A stretch of DNA of 64,000 nucleotides, from assembly GCA_006384855.1 (NCBI GenBank), contig VCJN01003104.1:23659-87658 (forward strand), given 5' to 3'. The notes under the pieces were generated by a model. That model ran no database searches and was not told the DNA's origin. It saw only the letters and a list, made by a program, of their open reading frames with translations. The translations under genes were made by a program, and so were the position numbers. The stretch comes from Tetraselmis striata. Its lineage: Eukaryota > Chlorophyta > Chlorodendrophyceae > Chlorodendrales > Chlorodendraceae. Below, one piece after another: positions 11,129 through 24,494 of the stretch (within the stretch, counting starts at the first letter, position 1; each line of letters begins with the position of its first letter).

Positions 11129-14100
11129 TCACTCGCTGACAGTGCCATCCGCATCGCCATCCGAGGCAACATCGCGGTCTTCGCTGCCGTCTTGGTCTGT
11201 GCAGTCAGTAGGAGCCGCGTCCACCCAGCCCATAGCGCGCCCCGAAGGGTCCATCGCGCCCCAGACTTTGCCTGCTGGCGTTTGCACCTCCTGTGTGCGG
11301 CCACCGGGTTTCAGGGAGGACCGTCAGCGCTCAACAAATGAAAAAAAATTGCTTCCACGCATTCGAGTAGTAACTGGGACAAAGAGCGAATCACTGATTT
11401 ACTGAGACACAGCGGCCCGTCGCGCAATAAATAAACTACATAATGAAACCACGATGTCCGCGCATATATATTTATGCTCCGAAACCATCGCCGGATGAAC
11501 GAAAATGGCTTGTACAGTATTGGCGTCAACATGCTCCAAAACCACAACGACGGCAGGAGAAAGTGATGGGGCAGACGAACTGTACTAGCGACTACTGGTA
11601 CCGGCGTTTGTATGTTTGAAAGCTCGTTTGTTTCCGACAGTAGCGGAGGGTGTTTGCGACGCGTCGGTCGCGCCTGTCGTCGCTGGACGGCGGGAGCAGC
11701 GCCGTGTCGCCAGTATGCTTGTATGGGCAATGCGGCTCACCTGCTGCGGCAGCTTTCCTCGGCGCCGCGCGTGCTGCCGATCCACCGCCGCCAGCTCCTC
11801 CGCTAGCGCCCGCTGCATCTCCGCCATCCGGCGCCGCACGTACCCCGCAGTGCCTTCGCGGCCACGCGACAGCATCGCCTCCGCGATGGAGGTTGTCCGC
11901 CCGCCGGCCTGCGCGGCAGCCATCGAGCCGAGGGAGGGCTGCCCCGACACCGCAGCCGCGCGTCAGTGCTGTTCCGGACACCCTCTCGCGCTACTCGGCG
12001 CGCTGCTCTGTCGACGACATGTTCAGTCCGCGTCATCTAAAACAAATCTAAGCGAAGGCAAGCGAATAAATGGATGAGTATTTGATCGGATTATAGACGC
12101 ATATCGAAGAAAGCGGATGGATGGAATTCTTGAATCTAAAAATAGGGTTTCCCGGGATATTGTCAGAGGGTGGGTGCACGGTTGCTCGCAGCGCTCACCG
12201 GCGTGCCGGTCGCCGCTGCCGCCTCCAGCGCGGCTTTCCCATGCGGGACGCCGTCGCGCAGGGCGCCGCCGCGCGGCATCACGCGCCACTGCAGGGCGGC
12301 GCAGTCCGCGCCGCCGACGCTGACGAGCACGGTCCCGTCAGGCGAGAAGCGCGCCATCTCCACGTGCGAGGCGTGTCCGCGGTAGAGGTCGCAGCCGGGC
12401 AGCGCCGCCACGCACGGAAAGGCGTACAGCCGCACGTTGCCGTAGTCATCGGTGGCTGCGACGATGCCGCGCTCCTGGTGTTGAACATCATCAGTAGCAG
12501 AGAACAAGATCCCATTGTTTCCCCAAGCCGCTTTCGATCGATGATGATCGTAGTCACCGAGTACTTGAGGGAATGTACTACCGACACTTGAATGGTATTC
12601 AAGGAAGTCCCGGACACCCATCGGAAAGACGTAAAGTACTAGGCTTAAGTCGACACGGCAGCTCGCGGTTGCTTATTCTGTACACGCCTATCGAATAAAG
12701 CATATGTGCAGCATGATAACCGCAATCAAGGGTAGCGGATCTGAAAGTAACACGACGATGCGGGTTGCGCATACGGACGGCAGTAGCGGATTCGACCGCT
12801 CCGGCGCTTGGCGACAACGGGGTTTGAGCCCGGATCGGAAATCATAGAGTGGAATTTGAGTGCTACATAATTCGTTACAACCTGCTAGATAGTACCACTG
12901 AGGTAATCCTGTGAATATAAACGGCAGTGAAAAGGAAATCACGTTACTTGTTATGTGTATCCTGCGTTCCAAGATAATATATTAGCCATGCCTCAGGCAC
13001 TATGTACTCAAGAGTTCTGGTCGACCATGCTGGCGACTCAACCTACTGGCGATAGGTACATAGCGGCCTAGACTAAAGGGAGGCAGGCGAGCAGCTGGGT
13101 CCGCTCGCACCTGGTCCGCGCAGACCGAGTTTATGTCGGAGCCGTCCGAGCCGCTGGGCCAGATGCCCATGACTGGGAACCCCAGCTTGGCGGTCCAGGT
13201 CGACCAGCGCTGGTCGCGCTGGCTGTGCGCCAGCTGCCGCCCGGAGCGCACGTCCCAGTACATGAGCTCGTACGCGTCGCATACCGACTGCAGGACCGCC
13301 CCGTCCGTGCTGAAGTCGATGTGCTTCACGCTGGAGCTGTGCCCGGTGCAGCGCGCGTACCGCGCGTACCTGCGACGCGGTGCGGAATATACAAGTCAAG
13401 CGGAGGGGGAGTGTGAGGTAAGCATTATGACTCAGTCGAGCCTGTGGTCGCAGGAAAAGCCACATAGGTATCGAGTTTCGGTGTCGACCGCTGTCGACCG
13501 AGGTATTGAGTGTCGCTGTCAACTTTCGCGGCCGACCCGCATAATGGATGGGGAAGGCAGGCGGGGGGGGGGGGGGGGGGGGGGGAGTGCACCGCTTCTT
13601 CACGGAGTACAGGTTGATGGCTTGCTCGCCGTCCGCCGCTGCCAGGACGCGCCCGGACGGGGAATATTTCACGTCGAACACCGGCTCCTTGGCGTGGCGG
13701 TGCTGTGCTACGACTTGCCGCTGGCGGTCAAAAACCTGTAGTGCGCATCGGTCGGCCATCGTCAGGATTCCGAATATGCAGGCGTCGAGGGCATGGCATC
13801 CATATATTGCAGGTGCGATTCTGCGACACGAGAGGCTGCCAAGTCGCACCTGCAGTCCGCCGTCGACGAGGCCGGCCGCGATGTGGCGCCCGTCAGGGTT
13901 GCTGAACGCCAGGCTCTGCACGCCGCCCGCGGCGATGAGCGGCTCGCCGATGTTGTGCCGGCGAGTCGAGTGGAAGAGCAGCACCTCGGGCGCCGCGCAG
14001 CCAAGCGCATACACCTCCGGAATCTACGGAATGGAGGACGGCGGCGCAACAAATTGAGAAAGCAACAAACTATCAAAGAAAATCACGACAATTTAAGCGT

Positions 14101-16267
14101 TTTCCGCAGATGCGTGGCGGCCAGCTCCCACCTTTGGATGGAAGGCCACCGCATGCACGTGCTGGGATGCGCCGGCAATGAGGCGGCGATCGTCGAGGTC
14201 GTCGTCGTTGAACGTGGCGCCCGTGGCGTCGCACAGCGCGTTCGCCTGGTACCAGGCGGCGCCGAATGTGGACGGGGTCCGAGCGGCACGGTCCGCCAGC
14301 AAGAGGGGCAGCTCCACCGTGAACGCCCACACGTCCGACTCGTGCGTGCCGGCGTACAGCGTGCTGCCGTCCTCGCTGATGTCGATGGCGCGCACGCCGC
14401 ACGGGGCGGAGTCGCCAGAGGCCTTCGGGATGTAGATCGGGCGCAACATGCCTACATCGGCCACCTGTGCCGGGGACAACATACGCATCGTCGGCCGTTC
14501 AGGTCCCCGCGAACAGCGAACCGGCCAGATGGACTTCAGCGGCAAAAAGCAATGTACTTGTCATGAATTCATTCGCACGTTTCATATGACGGCGCAGGTC
14601 AGGTGGGACTGTGTCACGAATTTCAACGTAAGCTCAGCCTTATAGACAATACATTTCGAGGCCATCAGTAGGGATTGCAATTCCAGCGATGTGAGTTTTA
14701 ATGTCGTAAGCAAAGTATGGTTCCGTCAGAATAACAACTCGACACGCAGCCAGCATGTTGACAAGACAAAAACCGCCTCGGAAACACGAAAACACCTGGA
14801 GCTGGAGTAATCTACTCCTGATCACACAAAGTCACGAAACGACATTTGCCAAACGGCACATGCAGGAGGCTCTGGTACCAATCGCACGTAATAGCCTCTT
14901 GATTGCACACGATAATTTTATCGCACATTATCGCACTTTTGCTGCTGCGACCGATAATTAATGGGACTCAAATGGGCATAAACGAACGCGAACGGGAGCT
15001 GACTTTGCCATCTGTTCCTTAGCCGTGTTGTGCGATTTGATGCAGCTGCGGGGCAGCGAACCTGGTCGCCCTCCCCGTCGTCCTCGAAGCCGAGGTCCCA
15101 CATCCGTACGGCGCCGTCCTCGCTGCCGACGGCGAGCACCCACGCGCCGTCGTTGTGGCTGTACTCCTCCGGAATGCGCTCGTTCCTGGGTGGGGCCGAA
15201 ACAGAATGTAAATGCGAGAGGCCGGCCGTTGAAAACACGTTTGTCGAAAACTTATTATCGCACATCGCACATCGCCTTGTGGCATCGGAAGCAGTACTCA
15301 TCCGAATCAGCGAGTGTCGGGGCCGGACACAAAGGGCACCCACCGCGCCTGCGCCTGCCCCCCAGCGACGCCGCAGGGATGTTTGGGCTCGCCCTGCTGC
15401 CAGAGCGCGATGCAGCGCACGCCAGCCGCGCCGGTGGGCGCCGTGGCGGGCGTGCCGCTGCCGCGCACGGCCACCGCCCGCGGCAGCGACTCGTGGCAGC
15501 GCATGATCGCGACGACGCAGCGCTCCGCCCAGAGGTACACCTCCCCGTTGGCGTGCCCCGTGGCCAGCAAGCCCTTCCAGCCCGCCGGCTTGCGCCGCGC
15601 CGCGCCGTCGCCTGGCAGGTTGCTCTCCACCGCCTCCGACGCCAAGCTGCGTCACGTTGGCGTCCAGCCCCGGCGGCAGAAACGCGGCGCACAAGACGTC
15701 CCGCACCGGAGCTTTGCCAAACGAGCAGGCCTGTGTTGGCAAGAGGGCATGGACTAGATGACCAAAAAGCATGACAACAGTCTCACACGATAGCATGCCC
15801 TGGGTCGTGTTGTGGAGAAAACTGTACAAAATTTCTCGCTTTTAATATTGACTTCATCGAAGGTTCTTATGATGGGTCGCATGCAAGCCCAATTTGAGGC
15901 TTATGGTGCTGAAGGTTCTTATGAACGCTTTGGCACCCGCAATTGGCTGTTATTACGGTTCATCATTACTGCAAGTCCCGATGTACTGGGGAGCTGAGGG
16001 GGGAGGGGGGGGGGGGGGGGGGGGCTGGCGGCGCCCTGTCATGACTGCAAACAAAATGGTAATGATGGCAACGGAGAGGGATGACAGACACGGCGGCCCA
16101 CCTTGGAGGTGTACGCAGTGTGGGCGGCATCCGTCTGCTCCCAGACCTGAAGAAAGCCGGCGCCAGCCGCCAGCCGACACTCGTCACTCACCAGCGCAGC
16201 CTCAGGCTCAACCTCACACACACAGGCCGATGCAGCTGCCACTTGCTGCTACCCCCTCTCCCGGATA

Positions 16268-16309
<42 letters not shown>

Positions 16310-17937
16310 ACACACCTTGAGGTGCTTGGCGCCCCACGTGGCGAAGCGCAGCTCGCCAGCGTCCTTGTCGACGCCGGTGTGCCAGTCCCAGGCGACGCCG
16401 TACACCTGCAAAGGGGGTGGGGGCACGGGAGCTCGCGTAGTCAGCCTGCGTTCCGGGGAGCATGGGGCCGTTCGCGCAGGGGCAAGCGGGGGCCCGGGGG
16501 GGAGGGGGGGGGGGGGGGGGGGGGGGTCGCCCACCTGCGGCGGGGCGCCGTTCTGGCCAACGCCCTGCGCGACGCGGCGTCCCACCGCCCAGTCGTACAC
16601 GCGCACCATGTGCTGGTTGTCCGTGGTCACCGTGGCCAGTAGCCGGCCCCGGCCGCCTGCGCAGGGCGGGGCAGGCAGAGTCAGCGGGAAATGCTTCATA
16701 GCAGCAGCTCATCGAACATATCGCAGCCAGCGGCACTCTCCCGCATTCAGCCTCCTTCCGGGCACCACCGCGGCGGAGCCATGGCATCCTCCCTCAAGAT
16801 GTGGACCACCACGTTCTCCCCATCCAACGCCCCGGAGGCTGCAGCGTGCACATGGTTTGCTCTGGCACCCAGAGGCAGGGGACGGCGCGGCCCACCCGAG
16901 AAGCCGAGCGCCACGATACTGCGGCTCCCCTCTTCGTGCACAATGCGCGCCTTCTCCGCGCAGCTGTCTGCGCTCCATATGCACACCGCCGGCTCGCGCC
17001 CCAGCTGCACGACGGCAGCACCACCAGCGTGTCTTCAGCACAAGAACCGCACGCCCACTCACTCCGCCCACGTCCTAGCCAATCTGAGCTTGGCCCATGT
17101 ATTCCATTTTTTCAACAAGGTAACGGCTCTCTCCATTTATGTGATCACTTCCGCGGTCTCAGCAACGTTAGCGGGAAAAATGCGTATCCGTTGCTGCGCG
17201 CTGATCATGCCCTGGATGCCTTGCAACAGGCGCATTGTACGCCCCCTCCCGCAAGCGAGCGAGCAAGAGCGACTTATTTGGTTTTTGGATACTGGCGAGC
17301 GCCCATTGCAACGGATGATATCCACGAGATTGCTTTCTAGGCTCCACGTGGTCTGCTAGAGTGGGTTGCAATGCCAGTTGGTTGATGCAGTGCTCCTGCC
17401 ACATTCAGAGTCGGGCGTCATGCCACTGGTTGCAGTGCGACCGGCTGAGGCAATAGCCATATCATCCTGCTGGGTGCAGGCGGGTTTCCAAAGCTGCCTT
17501 CATGGGTGACCCCATGGGCGCCTTCAACGGACGGCTACTCAGGGGATACACCGCAGCACGCACATCGTCCAGTGCTGCAATGCGGTCATTATAATCCCGG
17601 GCATCATAATACCGGGAAGGAGGGGGACCGAATAGTATGATGTAAGCAATGAGTGGCTTAAGGGGGCCCGCGCGCCCCGCTGGTCAAACAAATGCGCCGC
17701 CATAGCCGCACGCCTAAATCAGTGACAGAAATTGCTACACATGCCGCAGACGCATGTGAGAATGACAGTAACAGGTTGGGTTCTGCGCTCTACCTGCTTC
17801 GCGTCTCTGCATGCCACGTTGCCCTCCTGAAACCATCTCTGTCTCTCTCTCTCTCTCTGTCTCCCCGGCCCCTGCTCTAGTCCGACATTTGTATATCAAA
17901 CATTGACCTTGGGACACACACACAACATGCATGCATG

Positions 17938-18028
<91 letters not shown>

Positions 18029-20888
18029 TGGGACTGGGGTGGAGGAGGCCTAGATAAAGGGCTTGGCATGGTGGTGGTGATGGTGGTGTGTGTGTGTGTA
18101 CAGGTGATAGGAGGGGGTTGGGGGGTCTGGAGTGTCGGACTCGCAATCGCACCTCGCCAGAGGCAACAATGCCGCCATTGGGATGCATCGCAACGCACGT
18201 CACGTCATCAGCGTGCCCACGGAAGAAGGCCTGCCGCCGCGGGGGCTCCTCGCGGAACGCCTTCACGTGTGGGCACGCCTTGTCGGGCGCCGCCGGCACC
18301 GCGACCGGCCGCCCGCTGCGCCGCATGGACTCCATCGACACCGACAGCCGCGCCGGGGACTGGGGGCCTGCAGTGCGCGGGCGCCGCCTGTGGGGCAGTG
18401 GCAGTGGAGGCAGGCGAATGTAAAGCGGGTCGGATACTTGTGCATGCCGTGTGTACTTCAGCTTCAGCTTCAGGTGGGATTCGTATCTAGTGCCAAACAG
18501 AACGCAAACCCGGTAGTATTCGTATAGGAAATGATCCATGTACAAGTAGGGCCACCTGCTGGACGGTGAGCCGGGCGCGTGCAGCTCTGGGCTCGCCAGC
18601 AGCCGGGCGGGGCTGGGCAGGCCGCCAGGGGAGCCGGTCATGCGCGGCGTGCTGGGCGCGCTCTCCTCCCCGCCGCCCGCCAGCGCCACGCCCTCCTCCG
18701 CGCCTCCCTCTCCGCCGCCCGGAATGCCGCTCCGCGGGCTGCTGGGCCCCTCCATCTGCACATCCGCCGCACACCTGCCACCTTCAGTCACACCACAAGC
18801 GCACAATGGTGCCTGCCCGTGACAGCCCCCCCCCCCCCCCCCTCCCAACCCCACTCCCTGCCCCCAGGAGCGGCGACGGAGTTCCTTGTTAGGCCAGCCC
18901 ACCTCAAAGCTGGCGGACAAGCGGCGAGGCTGCTCTCCACGGAGCTGGCCGTCTTCGGGCGCCACGTCCTGCTGGCGGATGGCGGAGCTCAGGTCGGTGT
19001 AGCACAAAAGAGAAGGGATGGGGCTGCCCAGATGCTGGGACCCTTAAACCGGGGTGTTTGTGTTGGTGGTGGTGGGGGGGGGGGGGGGGGGTCAAACAGA
19101 GCCTCTTTAGCATAGGCGCCGGCGCGGTACTAATAACACGGCAAATGCGGACATGCTCTACCTGCCTGCCAGAAGTAAAATGCAGACGAAACAACAGAGG
19201 GACTTCAGCGAATGTCCTCACAGGTTGCATGCAGGCCCACCTTGAGCCTTGTAGTAAGGGCTACTAGAGGTACGCCGACACCCTCGAGAATTGTCGAGCC
19301 CATTCTGAGTGCCGACGCGGCCCCAAAGGCTCCGAAACCAGAGTAGTATTCTGAGCCCCACGAACATTGGCAGGGGGAAGGCCGGCAGGGGGGGGGGGGG
19401 GGGGGGGGATGCCCCACCTCCCGCGGCCCGTCTGGTTCCTCCTCCAGCGCATCCCGCGCACGCTCCAGCGCTGCCTCCCGCTGCCGCCGGATCTGCCGCT
19501 CCAGCGCGGCCGCCTCCCCCCCATTGCCGCCGCCACCGCCGTCCGGCTGCTCCGCGGGCGCCCCTCCCGGCGTGGCCACCACCCCCAGCGCAGCGGCGTA
19601 GTACACCAGCTGCCCGCGGCGCGTGAGGAACAGGTTGGGCGCCGCGTTGTTGTGCCCCGCGTAGCCGTGGCAGTGCTCCAGCTGCAGCACGTGCTCCGGC
19701 TCCGCCTGCGCCGCCCCCGCAGCCGCCGTCAGAGAGGCCAGGATGCCCGGGTGCGTGGCATTCCGTCAAAATCCCGGCTGAAAATTCAAACCGATCCCCA
19801 TAAGCCCCGATACATCACCCGTTGCTACCCCCAACCCCTTCTCCCAAAGAATCCAGGCCACGGAACGGAAACCAACGAGCGATGCAAAAGGTCGCAAGAA
19901 CGTCAGGAAAAAGAATAGCAAATCATCCCGTAGGGCTCCGCCAATAATTCCTTTCCGTCATATTTCTTTCAAAGGCCGCTTTGCCAAACGGAAATGTCTT
20001 GATAGCGTACTGTCGCTCCGAAACCATGTGTGTCAACAGGTATGCGGCGCAGAAGACAGTTCCAAGCAGTCCCACAGACCTTTGATGGCAAAGCTGGGAC
20101 TCTTTGAACCCCCATTCCTCTTCCAGCAGCACACATGACGCTCTCTCTCTGTCTCTCTCTTGCTCGTACGCTGGCGACACTCTCTGTTGGTGCAGCACCC
20201 GGGTCGTCTGGAATGGCATGGGAGGGAGAAGGGGCTGTTGCAGGAGGAAGCGCCAGGGAGGGGATTGGGGGCTGACAGAGGGCCCCAAGTGCTACCTTGG
20301 AGGCCGCCAGCGCCGCCGCGGCGTCGAAGCGGGTGGGCGCCAGCACGGTGCCTCGCGCGGGGCGGTACTTGATGCGGCACCGAAAGTCCTCCGGCACGGC
20401 GGGGATGCCGTGGTGCGTGCGCAGCGCCTCCGCCGCCCCGCCGCCGGCCCCGCCGCCGCGGAACTGCTCCGCCAGCACCGCGTCCACAAGGCTGCTCACG
20501 CGCAGCAGCCGGCCGCAGGCGTGCCCGCTGGTGGAGACCGCCGCGCGCAGGCGGCCGCCGTCCGCCCCGTGCGCGTCCAGCAGCGCCGCAACCTCCTCCG
20601 CGCGCAGCGGGTCGCCCATCGCCGCCCAGGACGCCGCCAGCTCCTCCCCGCTGAGCGACAGGCTGCGCAGGGCGTCCGGCTGCCGCTGCCGCCTCGCCGC
20701 GCCGTGGCGCGCCTCGCCCAGCTCCGCTGCATAGCTCTGCTTCACGGGCGGCGGGCCCCAGGAGCCGCCCTCCGGCCGCCAGGCGGACGGCTGGGCCGCC
20801 AGCGGAATGTCCACTCCTGCATGGCGGTGCAACCACCCCACGCGCGGTCACCACAGGTCAGCACAGGTGCCGTTGGGCGGACGGGGCC

Positions 20889-20919
<31 letters not shown>

Positions 20920-22057
20920 TTGGCTCCTCCCTCACCTGACACGCACACCGTCTCACCACGCAGCGTGGCCGCCTTGCGCAGCGCCAGCTGCCGGCGGTGC
21001 GCGTACCTGGGGCAGCGGGCGCCGATGCGCAGGGGCCAACAGGCGGCCGCGCACGTCAGCCACAACTCAAGCCCAAAAGAGCGCCCCCCTCCCCTCCCCC
21101 CCCCCCCCCCCCATCCCCGGTCTCCACGCGGCCGCACCTTTCCGCCTCCGACATCGCCTCCCACTCCCCCTCCTCCAGCTCCTCCTCGTCCTCGGCCGCC
21201 GCCGACCGCAGCTCCCTGTCATGCGGGCAAGCGTGCCGGCAGATGGGATGCCCGGTGGGGCGCCCGGTGTGCCAGCGAGCAGTGGCAGCAGGCCGCCTTC
21301 TGCCAAATTGAACATGTGTCTAGGTGGTCGTGCGCGCTTGAGTGTGTGAGTGAGTGCATGTGCGTTGGGGGGTGGTACTCACCTAGCAAAGTCGGAGGCG
21401 GAAGGTACCGACGCATGGTGCCCCATTCCCCGCATAGCCTAAGGGCACGCAGGGCGGGAGGAAGTACGGGGGGGGAATGAGTGCCTGACGGAGCTCAACA
21501 GGCAGGTGCGCGGTGGGCCGGCAACGCTGATGGTGGCGGCGGCGGTGGCAAGAGGGCGTGACGGCATGCGCACCTCCGGGGACGCGATGACCAGCGGCAC
21601 GCCGGAGGCGTTCTTGCCCACGTCGGCGCCGGCCATGAGGGCGCGCACAAGCGTCACGCGCCTCGACTCGTGCAGGCGGCGGTTGGCCTGACGGGCACGC
21701 AGCCAGAGCGCACCACTCAGCCCCCCCTCCCCCCCCCCCCCCCTTGTCCTCCCTCTTTCACTTGCCGGCATACCGCTGCCCCGCCACCCACCGCACCTGC
21801 AGCCACCCGCGCAGCGCCTCCTCCAGCTGCGCCACGCTCCGTGGCCCGCCGGCGCTGCGGGCCAACGGCGCCGACACTGGGCGCGCCTTGCCCGCACGTG
21901 GCGGCGCGTTGGACGGCGCAGCGCTAGCCCCCGTGCGCCACGCGCTGGCTGCGGGCGGCGCTCTGCCACCGCCAACCAGCTCCTCGAAGTGCGCCGCCAT
22001 CTGCGCCTCCTCGGCCGCACCCCATTGCTTGGTGGCGGCGCCCTGTGCAGCCCCCAT
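11129..22057 (-). CDS. EMAP-like (EML) WD40-repeat microtubule-associated protein
   Basis: Exons, all phase-consistent: 21797-22057, 21574-21687, 21383-21438, 21138-21215, 20936-21006, 20296-20816, 19418-19705, 18903-18971, 18556-18755, 18153-18387, 16896-17004, 16535-16656, 16316-16405, 16102-16146, 15344-15730, 15062-15185, 14132-14464, 13850-14023, 13593-13735, 13111-13369, 12199-12474, 11741-11938, 11129-11290. The product is about 1437 residues. An N-terminal part of about 370 residues is unlike known domains. Then comes the EML entry motif LEHCHGYAGHNN...LVYYAAALGVV (about 372-405), a low-complexity insert of about 200 residues, and WD40 blades from FFRGHADDVTCVAMHP (about 607) through TWGAKHLK, YELMYWD and FSPDGTVLVSVGG (to about 1318). 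A basic predicted coil and an acidic tail finish it. EML proteins bind microtubules, often in cilia. Exon 15344-15730 has one extra base near 15646. The start is uncertain: ATG 22057 is in frame, but a possible upstream exon (22412-22485) also fits. Confidence 0.85.
15867..15925 (+). repeat. Intronic short repeat, copy 1
   Basis: Contains the core GCATGCAAGCCCAATTTGAG flanked by TTCTTATG words. It lies in EML intron 15731-16101. Related copies lie at 19214-19262, 48290-48355 and 62310-62395. Confidence 0.6.
16268..16315. repeat. (CA)n microsatellite abutting an EML splice donor
   Basis: On the gene strand this is (GT)n with one interruption, and it begins exactly at the donor after exon 16316-16405 (AAG then GTGTGTGTG). 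Every second dinucleotide is therefore a potential GT donor. Confidence 0.9.
17940..18026. repeat. (CA)n microsatellite, about 43 units, EML intron
   Basis: Uninterrupted CA repeats inside the 1.15 kb intron 17005-18152 of the EML gene. An array this long is expected to be length-variable. Confidence 0.95.
19214..19262 (+). repeat. Intronic short repeat, copy 2
   Basis: GCGAATGTCCTCACAGGTTG followed by CATGCAGGCCCACCTTGAGC aligns with copies 1, 3 and 4. It lies in EML intron 18972-19417. This is the most diverged copy. Confidence 0.5.
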
Positions 22058-22090
<33 letters not shown>

Positions 22091-23296
22091 AGTGAAGCGC
22101 TTGGCTCAGCCCCTCTGCGTGCATAACCCGAGGACTGCCTACCCCCCAGGAGACCCCCACCCCACCCCACACACCAAATGACAGCATGTTTTCCGCTCCC
22201 CCTGCATTACCTCCACAGCACAACCACCAGGGCGACCCCCATCCCCACCCCCATTGCGCCCGGACCCTTGCACACACAGACAGCCACTGCCGCCACTACA
22301 GCTTCTACAGCGGCAGCAGCCCGTGGCGTGGCCTGCTCCGCGCGATTGACCTCGCTGCGCGGGAGCGTTGGCAAGGGGGGGGGGGGGGGGGGGCGGGGAC
22401 CACCCACGCACCTGCCGGCCGCCGCTGCGCTGCACGGAGGCGCCCACCACCTCCAGCTCGCCGCTACCCTCGCCAGCCGCCCCGCCTGCACGCAGGCAAG
22501 CTCCTCTCAGCTCAGACCCCCCCCCCCCCCCCCCCCCCCCCACCCCCCACCCCCACCTCCCCCGGGCGCACGCGCCCCCCCCGCCGCCCCTAGCCCGCTT
22601 TTCTCCTCCGAGGCTTCAACTCCTGACCTAGCCTGAGCACAAGCACCAGCGCATCCAGCGGAGGCTTGCAGCGGGGGCATCACTCGCCTGCCGCCGGGCT
22701 AAGGCCTTCACTTCGCGCGGACGCGCGCTGCGCAGCTGCGGCGGACGCCGGCCTCCTGCTCCTGCCGGTCATCCCCCCCGCCGAATCGTATTTATGCGCG
22801 CCGGCCTCTGTACCAAGTCGAGCAGCACCGCGGCGCGGCGGTGACCGCGGGCTGACACCACCCGCGACGGCGCTGCCTTCGCTGACAACGACGCAGCGAG
22901 ACACCCGCGCGGTCGCCGGCTGCGTCCGGTGCCGGCTCTGTATGCTAATCGCTAGCAGCGGCCACTTGCTTCTTCTACTCTGTTCCGTCCCCGGGACAGA
23001 GCTCCAACACGAACATCGGAGGGCTGCGGCCGGCGCAGCTAGCGTCGGGCCTCGCGACGGCGCTAGAGGTACCGGAGGACAAGCCAAGGTGTGCTCAGAG
23101 CCGAGGCCCAGCGACCCCGTCGAGATAACCTGCATAACGGCACCCTGCGCAGTACTGGCCGAAACCGGCTGCAGTAATGGTTAAGTATTTAGGTCGCTAG
23201 CGACCTAGCGGGCACTCATCAGACGCGAGCATTAGTCGCTGTCTCTACACAGATGGCGAGTGCGATTAAATGTTCCGGTTTAGCTCGTACCCCCCG

Positions 23297-23327
<31 letters not shown>

Positions 23328-23683
23328 AAATATTGCCACCCCCCCCGAAAAGTTTATTAGCGCCTGGAAAGCTATAAAATGGGCATTAGACTACTAGTTT
23401 TTATCAAACTCGACCAGAGTGTGGCTAGGATGTCTTCTTACATCCCCCTGGGTATTGTCAAGTGAATATAGCGAAGGGCATGGACATTTAGAGCACAATT
23501 CATGCAACATGCCAATTCGGCCCTGTCCACGGCGCCCAAAACTTTGGGGGGGCAAGGCCCTTGGAGCGCTATAGCCATGGATTTCTGTGCCAACATGCAT
23601 ACTAGAGGCAAATTAGGTACCGTTGGGTGCAATTGTTACAGACGCATGCAATGTAACAGTCAAGTTAATTATCAATGATTGCC
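22058..23683. other. Upstream region of EML and flanking intergenic DNA
   Basis: A G tract of about 30 nt (22059-22088) directly precedes ATG 22057 on the gene strand. A short segment at 22412-22485 (minus) has a plausible acceptor and donor and an open frame, and may be a 5' exon. A GC-rich open frame at 22680-23135 (minus) has biased composition and no domain. A C tract of about 28 nt lies near 23300. From 23330 to 23683 I see nothing. Confidence 0.4.
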
Positions 23684-24145
23684 TCAGGGAAAGCGGCCGC
23701 TGCGCCTGGCCGGGTTGTAAATCTCTTGCAACCTGGCCTGCCTTTCTCCCCTCCCCTGATGGGCATGCGCCCTAGCCACACGCCTATCTCTTAATGCTTG
23801 CCTTGCCCTAGCGTTGCTGCAGGCACGCTTGACAGGGTACTTGCCCCCCTTGCTGAGGCATTCAGCGCACACTAGCAACACAATTGAGTAGTTCAACTCC
23901 TCGTCAATGATGCCCGGTTGGCCAGAGGCGCCAACACACACTGCACACAAATCTAATTGTGCCCATGTGGCAGAGGTGGTGCTTCTGCCACCAGTCTTGT
24001 ATAATTGTGGTTGCACATGATCAGCGCACTCCAACCCATCAAAGCAGTAAAAGACACCATGGAAAGGATGGTCCTCAGGTAGGGGCTGACCACCACAAAT
24101 ATACAACTCCCCATCCATCGCCTCTTGCAGAGCTGATGCTGCCAT
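23684..24145 (-). CDS. Cysteine-rich hypothetical protein
   Basis: An open frame of 153 residues from ATG 24145, with no recognised family. Cysteine pairs LCAVC and VCAEC, about 29 residues apart, could form a zinc ribbon, and an Arg-rich C-terminus (NARARQALRDRRVARA) follows. It has ordinary residue balance, unlike the repeat-derived frames around it. It could be one exon of a longer gene or part of a transposon-linked ORF; neighbours give no help. Confidence 0.35.
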   Translation of the reverse strand: MAASALQEAMDGELYICGGQPLPEDHPFHGVFYCFDGLECADHVQPQLYKTGGRSTTSATWAQLDLCAVCVGASGQPGIIDEELNYSIVLLVCAECLSKGGKYPVKRACSNARARQALRDRRVARAHAHQGRGERQARLQEIYNPARRSGRFP

Positions 24146-24494
24146 GCGTAGGGCGACCAGGGTATGTACGTATACCGGGCAGGGCAGGGCAGTGTGAGTC
24201 GGCGTCGGAGTCGTTTAATATTAGATTCTAATTTTGAATTCGAAATTAGAAATGGATAGAGAACAGCGAGTCGTCGACGACACAAGCATGCAGGCCTAAC
24301 AAACCGCAGGCAGCGCTCACCTTGGGGGCGCCGGCCCAAAATGCCTATGTTAGCGTGTGTACGAGCTCAGTAGGCTTTCCAGCAACGATGTCACGCCGAT
24401 ACCCTATGTCGTTCTCCTGAAACAGGTCGACGAGCGAGTTGAACAGGTGGTAATCTCCCTGCATCATGGCGAACGCCTTCTTCTCAGGCAGGTG

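Noticed and set aside
12023..12289. Arg-rich frames overlapping the EML 3' exons
   Set aside because: They are off-frame readings of GC-rich exons and introns that fit EML blades in the other frame.
23684..24145. Assignment of the Cys-rich frame to a known transposon class such as KDZ
   Set aside because: The cysteine pairs alone are not diagnostic and no transposase core is next to it.
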